Assembly: GCF_013522705.1 (NCBI RefSeq)
Contig: NZ_JAAMRE010000023.1
Coordinates: 1-64,000, forward strand
Length of the DNA: 64,000 nt
Direction: 5' to 3'
From: Pseudomonas lurida
GTDB lineage: Bacteria > Pseudomonadota > Gammaproteobacteria > Pseudomonadales > Pseudomonadaceae
Of this stretch, positions 43,672-52,210 are shown piece by piece. The position numbers and the translations under genes are program-made. The notes under the pieces were generated by a model, which worked only from the letters and a program-made list of their open reading frames with translations, did no database searches and was not told where the DNA came from. Position 1 is the stretch's first letter. Each line of letters opens with the position of its first letter.

Positions 43672-43820
43672 TAGGGTCTCCCCTCGAAATCGATCGATGT
43701 ACAAGCACCCGCTTGGGGAAAATCCATTCCCGCCCGACGTTGAACGCCAGGCACACGCGATCGGCTCGAAAACCGCCAGGTCGAGTGTTCCAAGTTAAAA
43801 CCAGCAGGTAGTAGCAGACG

Positions 43821-43846
43821 CCTGAGGGAGGGTTGGCTCCCTCAGG
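43821..43846 (-). promoter_or_regulatory. Intercistronic hairpin after aatJ
   Basis: CCTGAGGGAG-ggttgg-CTCCCTCAGG is a perfect 10-bp stem with a 6-base loop, 20 bases past the aatJ stop. No U-tract follows on the minus strand. This fits an mRNA-stabilising or partial-attenuation hairpin that keeps the binding protein in excess over the permeases. Confidence 0.65.
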
Positions 43847-43865
43847 AGATAAGGTTAGTCAGCTT

Positions 43866-44792
43866 TTAGATCTTTACTTCCGGAGCCGGCTTATCGGTTG
43901 GGTTCTTAATCAGTTCCTTGACCTTGTCGCTCATCGGGAAGTTGAGGTTCAGGCCTTTTGGTGGAACCGGGCTTTCGAACCATTTGGCGTAGATCTTGTT
44001 GATCTCACCGGATTTGTACAGGCCGATGATGGCGTCATCCACGGCTTTCTTGAACGCTGGATCGTCTTTGCGGACCATGCAGGCGTAGGCTTCGAAAGAC
44101 TGTGGGGTACCGGTGATGACCCAGTCATCCGGCTTCTTGGCCTTGGCTTCTTCGCCGGCCAGCAGGGCGTCGTCCATCATGAACGCTACCGCGCGACCAC
44201 CTTCGAGCATCTGGAAGGATTCGCCATGGTCTTTGGCGGAGATGACGTTCATGCCCATCTGCTTGTCGGCGTTCATCGACTTGATGATGCGCTCGGACGT
44301 GGTACCGGCGGTGGTCACCACGTTCTTGCCTTTAAGGTCGGCGAAGTCGGCGTAGCTTGGCTTGCCGTCCTTGTCCTTCTTGACCAGCAGGCGCGTGCCG
44401 ATTTCGAAGATGTTGGTGGTGAAGGCGACTTGTTGGGCGCGTTCGGCGTTGTTGGTGGTGGAACCGCACTCGATGTCGACGGTGCCGTTCTGAACCAGTG
44501 GAATACGGGTCTGCGAAGTTACCAGGTTGTACTTGGCCTGCAGATCGGGTTTGTTCAGGTCTTTTTTCAGGGCTTCAACGATGGCCAGCTGAATGTCGTG
44601 GGAGTAGCCCACAGGTTTGCCCGAACCATCCGCGATATAGGAAAACGGGATGGAGCTGTCGCGGTGCCCGAGGGTGATGGTGCCGGAGTCGTTGATTTTC
44701 TTCAGAGTGCCGGTGAGTTCGGCGGCAAAAACTGGAGTGCTGATCAGAGCAGCAGCGATAGCTGCGCCCAGGATATGGGGAACGATGCGCAT
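43866..44792 (-). CDS. aatJ: Glutamate/aspartate periplasmic binding protein AatJ
   Basis: A 308-residue periplasmic binding protein of the GltI type. It starts with a signal peptide (MRIVPHILGAAIAAALISTPVFA) and has the binding-fold blocks TITLGHRDSSIPFSYI, GYSHDIQLAIVEALKKDL and GTVDIECGSTTNNAERAQQV, which carries the family's acidic amino acid specificity segment. It delivers glutamate and aspartate to AatQMP. I chose the ATG at 44792, with GAGGAAG about 6 bases upstream, over the adjacent TTG. It is the first gene of the operon, behind a sigma-54 promoter. Confidence 0.92.
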   Translation of the reverse strand: MRIVPHILGAAIAAALISTPVFAAELTGTLKKINDSGTITLGHRDSSIPFSYIADGSGKPVGYSHDIQLAIVEALKKDLNKPDLQAKYNLVTSQTRIPLVQNGTVDIECGSTTNNAERAQQVAFTTNIFEIGTRLLVKKDKDGKPSYADFADLKGKNVVTTAGTTSERIIKSMNADKQMGMNVISAKDHGESFQMLEGGRAVAFMMDDALLAGEEAKAKKPDDWVITGTPQSFEAYACMVRKDDPAFKKAVDDAIIGLYKSGEINKIYAKWFESPVPPKGLNLNFPMSDKVKELIKNPTDKPAPEVKI

Positions 44793-44903
44793 CAATACTT
44801 CCTCGACATTTGTTTTTTTTATGAAGCCAGCTAAACGGCTCTCTTGTACAGCGAATGTCCGTGACGGCTCCTGAGGCGTCTCGGCAATCGTCCAAGAGTG
44901 TAG

Positions 44904-44920
44904 AGCATGAGTCGTGCCAG
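44904..44920 (-). promoter_or_regulatory. Sigma-54 promoter of aatJ
   Basis: On the minus strand, CTGGCACGACTCATGCT matches YTGGCACG-N4-TTGCW, with GG and GC 10 bases apart. The start would be near 44893, about 100 bases before the aatJ ATG. Confidence 0.82.
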
Positions 44921-44995
44921 GCTCGAAACAAAAGCTTAAATATATGATTTACATAAAGATTAAGTTTGTATGACAGGTTTTTTCCAGCGCTGCGA

Positions 44996-45009
44996 TCCGG
45001 CAAACCGAA
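44996..45009. promoter_or_regulatory. Imperfect second AauR site
   Basis: TCCGG-CAAA-CCGAA has one mismatch to TTCGG-N4-CCGAA. It is centred about 31 bases (three helical turns) from the perfect site, so two AauR dimers could bind on the same DNA face. Confidence 0.6.
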
Positions 45010-45026
45010 TAGCTCGGGGTGTGGCG

Positions 45027-45040
45027 TTCGGAAATCCGAA
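45027..45040. promoter_or_regulatory. AauR enhancer site
   Basis: TTCGG-AAAT-CCGAA is a perfect inverted repeat and matches the TTCGG-N4-CCGAA element I recall for AauR in P. putida. It is centred about 140 bases before the predicted aatJ transcript start. Confidence 0.78.
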
Positions 45041-45084
45041 TGGTCCTGCAGTGGGCCGGGTACGAATTCCTACGTGAGCACTGC

Positions 45085-45120
45085 AAAAACGCCGCGTTTA
45101 TTCCGAATAAACGCGGCGTT
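45085..45120 (-). terminator. Rho-independent terminator of glpD
   Basis: AACGCCGCGTTTAT-tccga-ATAAACGCGGCGTT has a 14-bp perfect stem. On the minus strand it is followed by a short U-run. It lies 41 bases after the glpD stop. Confidence 0.85.
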
Positions 45121-45160
45121 CCGGGGGGAGCGAGCAAGCTCGCTCAGTACAGCGCGGTCA

Positions 45161-46699
45161 TCAGGCCGCTTCGATCTTGCTGCGGTTCTGCTCAACCTTG
45201 GAGAGGTAACGCCGTACGCCTTCCTGTTCCTGTTCGGTGGTGAACAGGCCGAGCTTAGTCCGGCGCCACAGGATGTCATGGGCCTGGGTGGCCCATTCTT
45301 CAGCGCACAGGTAGTCGACTTCGCGGGTGTACAGGCCACCGCCCAAGTGCTCGCCCAGGTCGGCCAGGGATTGCACGCCCTCCAGCAGGCGCCAGGTGCG
45401 GCTGCCGTAGGTGGTGGACCAGCGACGCGCAATCTCGCTCGGCACCCAGTCGAACCTGGCGCGAATCGCCTCGGCCAGCGCTTCGGGCGTGCTCATGTCT
45501 TCGCCGCCCGGCAGGCTGGCCGTGGCGGTCCAGCTCGGGCGCATCTGCGTGAAGTACGGCGCCAGTTGGGCCATGGCCGATTCGGCGAGCTTGCGGTAAG
45601 TGGTCAGCTTGCCGCCGAACACGGACAGGATAGGCGCCTCGCCGGTGCCCCCGGACAGTGCCAGGGTGTAGTCGCGGGTAATTGCCGACGGATTGTCCGA
45701 CTCGTCGTTGCACAGCGGGCGCACGCCGGAGTAGGTGTGCACGATGTCATCGCGGCTCAGTTGCTTCTTGAAGTGAGCGTTGACCACTTGAAGCATGTAG
45801 TCGGTTTCGCCCTCGGTGATCGCCACTTTCGCCGGGTCGCCGGTGTATTCGCGGTCGGTGGTGCCGATGATGGTCAAGTGGTTCAGGTAAGGAATGGTGA
45901 AGACGATACGCTGGTCTTCGTTCTGCAGGATGTGGGCGTGAGCGCCTTCGTACAGTTTTGGCACGATCAGGTGGCTGCCCTGAATCAGACGAATGCCGTA
46001 GGGCGAATCCAGTTTCAGGTCATCCTTGATGAACTTGGCCACCCATGGGCCGGCAGCATTCACCAACGCACGGGCGCGGATCGAGAACAGGCTGCCGTCG
46101 GCACGTTCCATGTTCATTTCCCACAGGCCCTTGCTGCGATGGGCGCTGATGCAACGGGTCTGAGTGTGGATATGGGCGCCTTTTTCACGGGCGGCCATGG
46201 CGTTGAGCACTACCAGTCGGGCATCGTCGACCCAGCAGTCGGAATACTCGAAACCCTTGGTGATTTCGCTTTTCAGCGGGCTGTCCGGGCCGAACTTCAG
46301 GCTCTTGGAGCCCGCGAGTTTTTCGCGCTTGCCCAGGTGGTCATAGAGGAACAGCCCGGCACGAATCATCCACGCCGGGCGCAGGTGCGGGCGGTGCGGC
46401 AGGACAAAACGCATTTGCTTGACGATGTGCGGCGCCTTGGCCAGCAGCACTTCGCGTTCGGCCAGGGCTTCACGCACCAGGCGGAATTCGTAATGCTCGA
46501 GGTAGCGCAGGCCGCCGTGGATCAACTTACTGCTGGCGGAAGAGGTGTGGCTGGCCAAGTCATCCTTTTCGCAAAGGAATACCGACAGCCCGCGACCGGC
46601 TGCGTCTGCTGCAATGCCGACGCCATTGATCCCGCCACCGATCACGGCAACGTCATAGACTTCGGCAAGCGGTGGAGCAGGCAAGGTAGAAGGGTTCAT
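45161..46699 (-). CDS. glpD: Aerobic glycerol-3-phosphate dehydrogenase
   Basis: A 512-residue FAD-dependent glycerol-3-phosphate dehydrogenase of the inner-membrane surface. It oxidises glycerol-3-phosphate to dihydroxyacetone phosphate and passes electrons to the quinone pool. The N-terminal FAD motif is YDVAVIGGGINGVGIAADAA, with LIHGGLRYLEHYEFRLVREA and the C-terminal DAO_C domain after about residue 385. Length is standard. It is separate from glpR (275-base gap) and has its own operator region and terminator, so it is transcribed alone. Confidence 0.95.
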   Translation of the reverse strand: MNPSTLPAPPLAEVYDVAVIGGGINGVGIAADAAGRGLSVFLCEKDDLASHTSSASSKLIHGGLRYLEHYEFRLVREALAEREVLLAKAPHIVKQMRFVLPHRPHLRPAWMIRAGLFLYDHLGKREKLAGSKSLKFGPDSPLKSEITKGFEYSDCWVDDARLVVLNAMAAREKGAHIHTQTRCISAHRSKGLWEMNMERADGSLFSIRARALVNAAGPWVAKFIKDDLKLDSPYGIRLIQGSHLIVPKLYEGAHAHILQNEDQRIVFTIPYLNHLTIIGTTDREYTGDPAKVAITEGETDYMLQVVNAHFKKQLSRDDIVHTYSGVRPLCNDESDNPSAITRDYTLALSGGTGEAPILSVFGGKLTTYRKLAESAMAQLAPYFTQMRPSWTATASLPGGEDMSTPEALAEAIRARFDWVPSEIARRWSTTYGSRTWRLLEGVQSLADLGEHLGGGLYTREVDYLCAEEWATQAHDILWRRTKLGLFTTEQEQEGVRRYLSKVEQNRSKIEAA

Positions 46700-46733
46700 C
46701 GGCTGGCCTCGCGATCTTTTCGTATTGGAATTC

Positions 46734-46760
46734 GAACATTAATGTTCATTTGCGAAAATG
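46734..46760. promoter_or_regulatory. Candidate GlpR operator at glpD
   Basis: A perfect palindrome GAACATTAATGTTC (46734-46747) overlaps AATGTTCATTTGCGAAAATG (46741-46760). By my count the latter agrees with the E. coli GlpR consensus (W-ATGTTCG-WTAW-CGAACAT-W) at 15 of 20 positions. It lies 35-61 bases before the glpD ATG. Confidence 0.6.
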
Positions 46761-46884
46761 GTAGCTGATAAACGCGGGCACAGCCACCCGACTTCGATTG
46801 AAAAAACTCATCGAAGGGCGAGGAAAGGAAAATTTGTGAACATTGGCCCGTCTAAGGCTCGAGATGTTTCAGCGAGTATTGATA

Positions 46885-46961
46885 GCTATCGGGGGCAAGC
46901 CCCCTCCCACATTTGAATGGTTTTACATATCAAAGTGTGGGAGGCGGCTTGCCCCGATAGC
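46885..46961. repeat. REPIN between glpD and glpR
   Basis: GCTATCGGGGGCAAGCCCCC at 46885, continuing TCCCACA, and TGTGGGAGGCGGCTTGCCCC at 46936, continuing GATAGC, are inverted REP arms. The element lies just past the glpR stop. Confidence 0.85.
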
Positions 46962-46974
46962 ATCAATAAAGGCC

Positions 46975-47730
46975 CTACACGACTTCCAGCCTAACCTTAT
47001 GCTGATTCAGCAACTGCACCAGCGCCGGCACCGGCTCCTGATCAGTTACCAGGCAATCCACCAGGCTGATTGGCCCCAGGCGAATCATGGCATTGCGCCC
47101 GAATTTGCTGGAATCCGCCGCCAGTATCACTTGCCGCGCATTGGCGATGATCGCCTGGGACACGCGCACTTCCTGGTAATCGAAGTCCAGCAGGCTGCCG
47201 TCCTCGTCGATGCCGCTGATGCCCACCAGCGCGAAGTCGACCTTGAACTGATTGATGAAATCCACGCTTGCCTGGCCCACCACGCCGCCGTCGCGTCGCA
47301 CATTGCCGCCGGTGAGCAGCACGTCGAAGTCGTCCTTGGCGCTGAGCATGGTGGCAACGTTGAGGTTGTTGGTGATGATTTTCAGATGGTTGTGGTTCAG
47401 CAGCGCACGGGCAATGGATTCGGTGGTGGTGCCGATATTGATGAACAGCGAGGCGTGATCGGGGATCTGGGCGGCGATGGCTTCGCCGATGCGTTGTTTT
47501 TCATCGCGCATCTGATCGGCACGCATGGCGTACGCAGTGTTTTCGACGCTGGAGTCATAGGCCGCGCCGCCGTGGTAGCGGCGCAGCAGATTAGCGTCCG
47601 CCAGTTGGTTGATATCGCGGCGGATGGTTTGCGGGGTGACAACGAACAACTGCGCCATTTCCTCGATACTGACGTAGCCGCGCTCGCGGACCAGTTCGAG
47701 GATTTGTTGCTGGCGGGGAGGCAGATTCAT
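46975..47730 (-). CDS. glpR: DeoR-family glycerol-3-phosphate regulon repressor
   Basis: A 251-residue DeoR-type repressor. The N-terminal winged helix reads LPPRQQQILELVRERGYVS, then IEEMAQLFVVTPQTIRRDIN. The C-terminal effector domain has the family pattern SLFINIGTTTESIARAL and LTGGNVRRDGGVVG. GlpR is released by glycerol-3-phosphate, derepressing glpF, glpK and glpD. It lies 83 bases downstream of glpK on the same strand and probably shares its transcript. Confidence 0.93.
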   Translation of the reverse strand: MNLPPRQQQILELVRERGYVSIEEMAQLFVVTPQTIRRDINQLADANLLRRYHGGAAYDSSVENTAYAMRADQMRDEKQRIGEAIAAQIPDHASLFINIGTTTESIARALLNHNHLKIITNNLNVATMLSAKDDFDVLLTGGNVRRDGGVVGQASVDFINQFKVDFALVGISGIDEDGSLLDFDYQEVRVSQAIIANARQVILAADSSKFGRNAMIRLGPISLVDCLVTDQEPVPALVQLLNQHKVRLEVV

Positions 47731-47813
47731 GGGGCGTCCTTTGGGCTGCCATACAAAAGTGGCCCATGATGACGCAGGAATCTGCTCCCTGCCAGTTACA
47801 ACCCGACGTTGGC

Positions 47814-49319
47814 TTATTCAGCGCCTTCGTGGGGCTCCCAGTCACGGGTGCGGCTGACCGCTTTCTGCCAGCCGGCGTAGAGCTTTTCCTTTTCCTTTTC
47901 GTCCAGCTGAGGTTCGAATTCGCGCTCGATCACCGCCTTGCCACGCAACTCGTCCAGGCTGCCCCAGAAGCCGCAGGCCAGGCCGGCCAGGTATGCGGCG
48001 CCGAGGGCTGTGGTTTCGCGCATTTGCGGACGCTCCACCTGGGTGCCGAGGATGTCGGCCTGGAACTGCATCAGGAAGTTGTTGGCCACCGCGCCGCCAT
48101 CCACGCGCAGGGCTTTGAGGCGTTCGCCGGAATCCTGCTGCATGGCGTCCAGTACGTCGCGGGTCTGGTAGGCAATCGACTCCAGGGCGGCACGAATAAT
48201 GTGATCCACACGTACGCCACGGGTCAGGCCGAACAGCGCGCCACGGGCATAGGGGTCCCAATACGGTGCGCCCAGGCCGGTGAATGCCGGCACCAGGTAC
48301 ACGCCGTTGCTGTCCTTGACCTTGCCGGCAAAGTATTCGGTGTCATGGGCATCGTTGATGATCTTCAGCTCATCGCGCAGCCACTGCACGGTGGAACCGC
48401 CGTTGAACACGGCGCCTTCCAGGGCGTAGGCCACTTCGCCACGCGGGCCGCAGGCGATGGTGGTGAGCATGCCGTGCTTGGATTTCACGGCCTTGTCACC
48501 GGTGTTCATCAGCAGGAAGCAGCCGGTGCCATAAGTATTCTTGGCCTGGCCGGCTTCCACGCACATCTGGCCGAACAGCGCGGCCTGCTGGTCACCGGCG
48601 ATGCCGCCGATGGCGATGCCGCTTTTGGTGCGGCCGTAGATTTCCGACGAGGACTTCACTTCCGGCAGCATTTCGCGCGGGATGTCGAGGATCTCCAGCA
48701 TCTTCGCGTCCCACTCCAGCGAGTGGATGTTGAAGAGCATGGTGCGCGAGGCGTTGGTGTAGTCGGTGACGTGGGTTTTGCCGCCGGTAAATTTCCAGAT
48801 CAGCCAGCTGTCGACGGTGCCGAACAGCAGTTCGCCATTGCGTGCACGTTCGCGGCTGCCTTCGACGTTGTCGAGGATCCACTTGAGCTTGGTGCCGGAG
48901 AAGTACGGGTCGGTGACCAGGCCGGTAGTGTCGCTGATGTACTGTTCGTGACCGTCGCGCTTGAGCTGTTGGCAGATCTCGGTGCTGCGACGGCACTGCC
49001 AGACGATAGCGTTGTAGATCGGGCGGCCGGTGACTTTGTCCCAGACCACCGTGGTTTCCCGCTGGTTGGTAATGCCGATGGCGGCAACCTGGTCATGGTG
49101 CAGGCCGGCCTGGGCCAGCGCTTCGACCATCACCGCGCTCTGAGTGGCGAAGATTTCCATCGGGTCGTGTTCGACCCAGCCCGCCTGCGGATAATGCTGG
49201 GCAAACTCGCGCTGGGCGGTGCAAACCACGTTGGCGTCACGATCAAAGATGATTGCCCGCGAACTGGTGGTGCCCTGGTCGAGGGCAATGATGTAGTTCT
49301 TATTCTGAAGGTCGGTCAT
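47814..49319 (-). CDS. glpK: Glycerol kinase
   Basis: A 501-residue FGGY-family kinase that phosphorylates glycerol to glycerol-3-phosphate. The phosphate-1 motif is YIIALDQGTTSSRAIIF, the glycerol-contact block QRETTVVWDKVTGRPIYNAI, and the FGGY signature spans the region VPAFTGLGAPYWDPYARGAL. It follows glpF by 75 bases on the same strand. Length and start are standard. Confidence 0.96.
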   Translation of the reverse strand: MTDLQNKNYIIALDQGTTSSRAIIFDRDANVVCTAQREFAQHYPQAGWVEHDPMEIFATQSAVMVEALAQAGLHHDQVAAIGITNQRETTVVWDKVTGRPIYNAIVWQCRRSTEICQQLKRDGHEQYISDTTGLVTDPYFSGTKLKWILDNVEGSRERARNGELLFGTVDSWLIWKFTGGKTHVTDYTNASRTMLFNIHSLEWDAKMLEILDIPREMLPEVKSSSEIYGRTKSGIAIGGIAGDQQAALFGQMCVEAGQAKNTYGTGCFLLMNTGDKAVKSKHGMLTTIACGPRGEVAYALEGAVFNGGSTVQWLRDELKIINDAHDTEYFAGKVKDSNGVYLVPAFTGLGAPYWDPYARGALFGLTRGVRVDHIIRAALESIAYQTRDVLDAMQQDSGERLKALRVDGGAVANNFLMQFQADILGTQVERPQMRETTALGAAYLAGLACGFWGSLDELRGKAVIEREFEPQLDEKEKEKLYAGWQKAVSRTRDWEPHEGAE

Positions 49320-49394
49320 GTCGATTGCCTTGAACGAAATAGGAAGTCAGAAACCAGCCTGGGCCGCGAAGGGCAGGGCGCCAGGCCGGCGCTT

Positions 49395-50249
49395 TCAGGA
49401 AATACGGGTATTACCGTTGACAGCCGTGTCAGGTGTTTCAATTACCGCAGGCGCGGCGCTTGGCAGATGGCGGGCAATCAGCCCGCGATAGGCAGCGGCA
49501 CCGAGGCATGCACCCACAATCGGCGCGAAGATCGGCACCAGGAAGTAAGGAATATCGCGTCCGCCAGTAAGGGCCATTTCACCCCAGCCGGCGAAAAAGG
49601 TCATCAGCTTCGGCCCCAGATCCCGCGCCGGGTTCATTGCGAAACCGGTCAGTGGTCCCATGGAGCTGCCGATCACCGCGATCAACAAACCGATCAGCAG
49701 CGGCGCCAGCGGGCCGCGTGGCAGGCCATTGTTGTCATCGGTCAGGGCCATGATCACGCCCATCAGGATGGCGGTGATGACCATTTCCACCAGGAATGCC
49801 TGGGCGGTACTCAGCAGGGCGTGGGGGTAGGTAGAGAACACCGACGCCAGTTCGAGGCTGGCTTGAGTGCCGCGCACCAAGTGATGGGTTTGTTCGTAAT
49901 CGAAAAACAGATTGCTGTAGAGGGTGTACACCAGGGCGGCGGAGCAGAAAGCGCCGGCGATCTGGGCGAGGATATAGAACGGCAGTTTGCGCTTGTCGAA
50001 ATCGGCGAACAGGCACAGGGCGATACTGACCGCCGGGTTGAGGTGGGCGCCGGAAATCCCGGCGCTCAGGTAGATCGCCATGCTCACGCCGACCCCCCAG
50101 ATGATGCTGATTTCCCACAAGCCAAAGCTGGCGCCCGCAACCTTGAGCGCAGCGACACAACCGGTACCGAAGAAGATCAGAAGCGCAGTGCCCAGAAACT
50201 CGGCCATGCATTGGCTTGAAAGTGAAGGCTGTTGAAGAGCAGTTGTCAT
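49395..50249 (-). CDS. glpF: Glycerol facilitator (aquaglyceroporin)
   Basis: A 284-residue MIP-family channel with six membrane segments and the two pore motifs SGAHLNPAVSIAL and GFAMNPARDLGPK; the D after the second NPAR is the aquaglyceroporin mark. It admits glycerol across the inner membrane. The ATG at 50249 has GAGG about 9 bases upstream; an open frame to 50339 adds a non-conserved leader. It is the first gene of glpFKR. Confidence 0.93.
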   Translation of the reverse strand: MTTALQQPSLSSQCMAEFLGTALLIFFGTGCVAALKVAGASFGLWEISIIWGVGVSMAIYLSAGISGAHLNPAVSIALCLFADFDKRKLPFYILAQIAGAFCSAALVYTLYSNLFFDYEQTHHLVRGTQASLELASVFSTYPHALLSTAQAFLVEMVITAILMGVIMALTDDNNGLPRGPLAPLLIGLLIAVIGSSMGPLTGFAMNPARDLGPKLMTFFAGWGEMALTGGRDIPYFLVPIFAPIVGACLGAAAYRGLIARHLPSAAPAVIETPDTAVNGNTRIS

Positions 50250-50377
50250 GGAAAACCTCAATTGTTTTTCTTGTCTGGCGTTTGGCCTCGTTGGACCTGG
50301 CGCGATTTTCACCGTGGCGGGGATCCCCATCTCCGTCACGGCTTACTGCTCGAATGCGTAGGATTATTTCCACGGTA

Positions 50378-50389
50378 TTCGGAAACGAA
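50378..50389. promoter_or_regulatory. Candidate GlpR operator upstream of glpF
   Basis: TTCG-GAAA-CGAA carries the symmetric core of a GlpR site with the right 4-base spacer, about 130 bases before the glpF ATG. The flanks match poorly. Confidence 0.4.
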
Positions 50390-50574
50390 AAAATATAGAC
50401 AAGAATGACCGCTGTCAAAGGTCGAAAGTGAACTGTCAGTCACTTTCAAACTATTGGTCTGATGAATGATCACGTCGCCGTAGCGTGGCGCGTGCCAAGG
50501 CAGGCGGCGCACTAGAGCGTTTTGTGCGGGGTTGGCTTAGAATTGGCCATCCGTTCGCCACGCCTGGAGCGTCC

Positions 50575-51045
50575 ATGACCCCTGCATTGGATCTGTTGAA
50601 AAAAGTTCGCGCCGAACATCGCATTCACAGTTACGAACACGACCCCAAGGCCGCCTCCTATGGGCTGGAGGCCGCGGAGAAATTGGGCCTTGACCCGGCG
50701 CGGGTGTTCAAGACGCTGCTGGCCAGCAGCGAGAAAGGCGAGTTACTGGTGGCCGTAGTACCGGTCGTCGGAAGTCTGGACTTGAAGGCACTGGCTCATG
50801 CGGCGGGGGTCAAGAAAGTCGAAATGGCCGACCCTGCGGCGGCGCAGCGTTCGACCGGTTATTTGCTGGGCGGCATCAGCCCGCTGGGGCAGAAGAAACG
50901 CTTGCGCACGTTTATCGATGTGACGGCGCAGCCGTTCGCGACGATTTTTGTCAGTGCGGGCAGGAGAGGGCTGGAAGTGGAGTTGCCCGCTGCGGTGCTG
51001 GCGGAACATACCCAGGCCAAGTTCGCCGAGATTGGCCGGACGTAA
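50575..51045 (+). CDS. ybaK: Cys-tRNA(Pro) deacylase (YbaK/EbsC)
   Basis: A 156-residue YbaK-family trans-editing enzyme that removes cysteine from mischarged tRNA-Pro. Conserved blocks are VFKTLLASSEKGELLVAVVP with the catalytic lysine, VKKVEMADPAAAQRSTGYLLGG (given here only as a guide: VEMADPAAAQRSTGYL) and ISPLGQKKRLRTFID. The ATG at 50575 is chosen because GGAG lies 6 bases upstream; a start at 50485 is in frame but unconserved. It is divergent from glpF and convergent with the ABC ATPase gene. Confidence 0.9.
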   Translation: MTPALDLLKKVRAEHRIHSYEHDPKAASYGLEAAEKLGLDPARVFKTLLASSEKGELLVAVVPVVGSLDLKALAHAAGVKKVEMADPAAAQRSTGYLLGGISPLGQKKRLRTFIDVTAQPFATIFVSAGRRGLEVELPAAVLAEHTQAKFAEIGRT

Positions 51046-51066
51046 TTCAAGTAGCCGGGAATCCAA

Positions 51067-51093
51067 TGTGGAAGGGACTTTGCGCCCTCCCAC
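51067..51093. repeat. Degenerate REP
   Basis: TGTGGAAGGGACTTTGCGCC at 51067, continuing CTCCCACC, is a decayed single REP palindrome between the convergent ybaK and ABC ATPase genes. Confidence 0.55.
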
Positions 51094-51100
51094 CTATTTA

Positions 51101-52210
51101 TCAACTGACAGGGCTGTAGCGCCGTACGCCGGATTCGACTTGCGGAATCTGCGCCGCAACGCTGCCTGACGCCTGGAACAGCACCAGGTGTTCAGCCGCA
51201 ACACGAATGCCCACCTCCGTGCCCACCTGATGATCGGCATGGCTGGGAAAAATCGACTCCAGCTGTGCGCCGGTCGGCAGTTGCAGGCGGTACAACGTCG
51301 ATGCACCGAGGAAAGTCTTGCCGACAATCCTTGCCTTCAACGCGCTGTCCGGCGCATAGACGATGTCATCCGGGCGCAGCAACACATCCACTGCGCCTCC
51401 GGTGGGCCATGTGTAGGCACGGTTGCCGCGCAGGTCGCCCAGTTCGGTACTCACGGATTCCGGCGAACTCAACTGCCCGCGAATGAAGTAGCCCTGGCCG
51501 ATAAAGCTGGCCACATAAGGCGTCTGCGGTTCGTGATAGAGGTTATAGGGCGTGTCCCACTGCTCGAGGCGGCCTTCTTTGAACACACCCACCTGATCGC
51601 TCACGGCGAAGGCTTCTTCCTGGTCATGGGTGACCAGGATTGCACTGGTGCCGCGCGCCTTGAGGATATCGCGCACCTCATGGCTGAGTTTGCGGCGCAA
51701 TTCGCCATCAAGGTTGGAGAACGGTTCGTCCAGCAGCAGCAATTGCGGCTCCGGCGCCAAGGCGCGGGCCAGGGCCACGCGTTGTTGCTGACCGCCGGAA
51801 AGCTCGTGGGGGAAGCGCTTGCCCAGGTTTTTCAGATTGACCAGTTCCAACAGCTCGGCGACCACGCGTTCTTTGTGCGGATGCTTGCGAATGCCAAAGG
51901 CAATGTTGTCGGCCACGCTCAGATGAGGAAACAGCGCGTAGTCCTGGAACACCATGCCGATGCGACGTTTCTCCGGAGCGAGTGTGAAGCCGGCACTGGA
52001 GATGACCTCGCCCGCCAGGCTTATTTCGCCCTCGTGCACCGGCTCGAACCCGGCAATTGCACGAAGCGTGGTGGTTTTGCCGCAGCCAGAGGAGCCTAGG
52101 AGGCAGCCGATGTCACCGGCATTGAGGTGCAGGTTGAGGTTCTGCACCACCCGTTGGTCTTGATAGCCGCATGCCAGGTTGCGCAGGTTCAGCAGTAATG
52201 AATGGCTCAT
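51101..52210 (-). CDS. Orphan ABC transporter ATPase (FbpC/PotA-like)
   Basis: A 369-residue ATPase of the ferric-iron/spermidine importer group. Walker A is GSSGCGKTT, the signature LSGGQQQRVALARAL and Walker B LLLLDEPFSNLD, with VTHDQEEAFA; a TOBE-like regulatory domain occupies about 260-350. No permease or binding-protein gene is adjacent, so it must serve a transporter encoded elsewhere. Its start overlaps the argF stop by 4 bases. From memory, P. aeruginosa has the same argF neighbour. Confidence 0.85.
   Translation of the reverse strand: MSHSLLLNLRNLACGYQDQRVVQNLNLHLNAGDIGCLLGSSGCGKTTTLRAIAGFEPVHEGEISLAGEVISSAGFTLAPEKRRIGMVFQDYALFPHLSVADNIAFGIRKHPHKERVVAELLELVNLKNLGKRFPHELSGGQQQRVALARALAPEPQLLLLDEPFSNLDGELRRKLSHEVRDILKARGTSAILVTHDQEEAFAVSDQVGVFKEGRLEQWDTPYNLYHEPQTPYVASFIGQGYFIRGQLSSPESVSTELGDLRGNRAYTWPTGGAVDVLLRPDDIVYAPDSALKARIVGKTFLGASTLYRLQLPTGAQLESIFPSHADHQVGTEVGIRVAAEHLVLFQASGSVAAQIPQVESGVRRYSPVS

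Noticed and set aside
44966..46768. 600-codon open frame opposite glpD
   Set aside because: Shadow of the well-conserved glpD gene.
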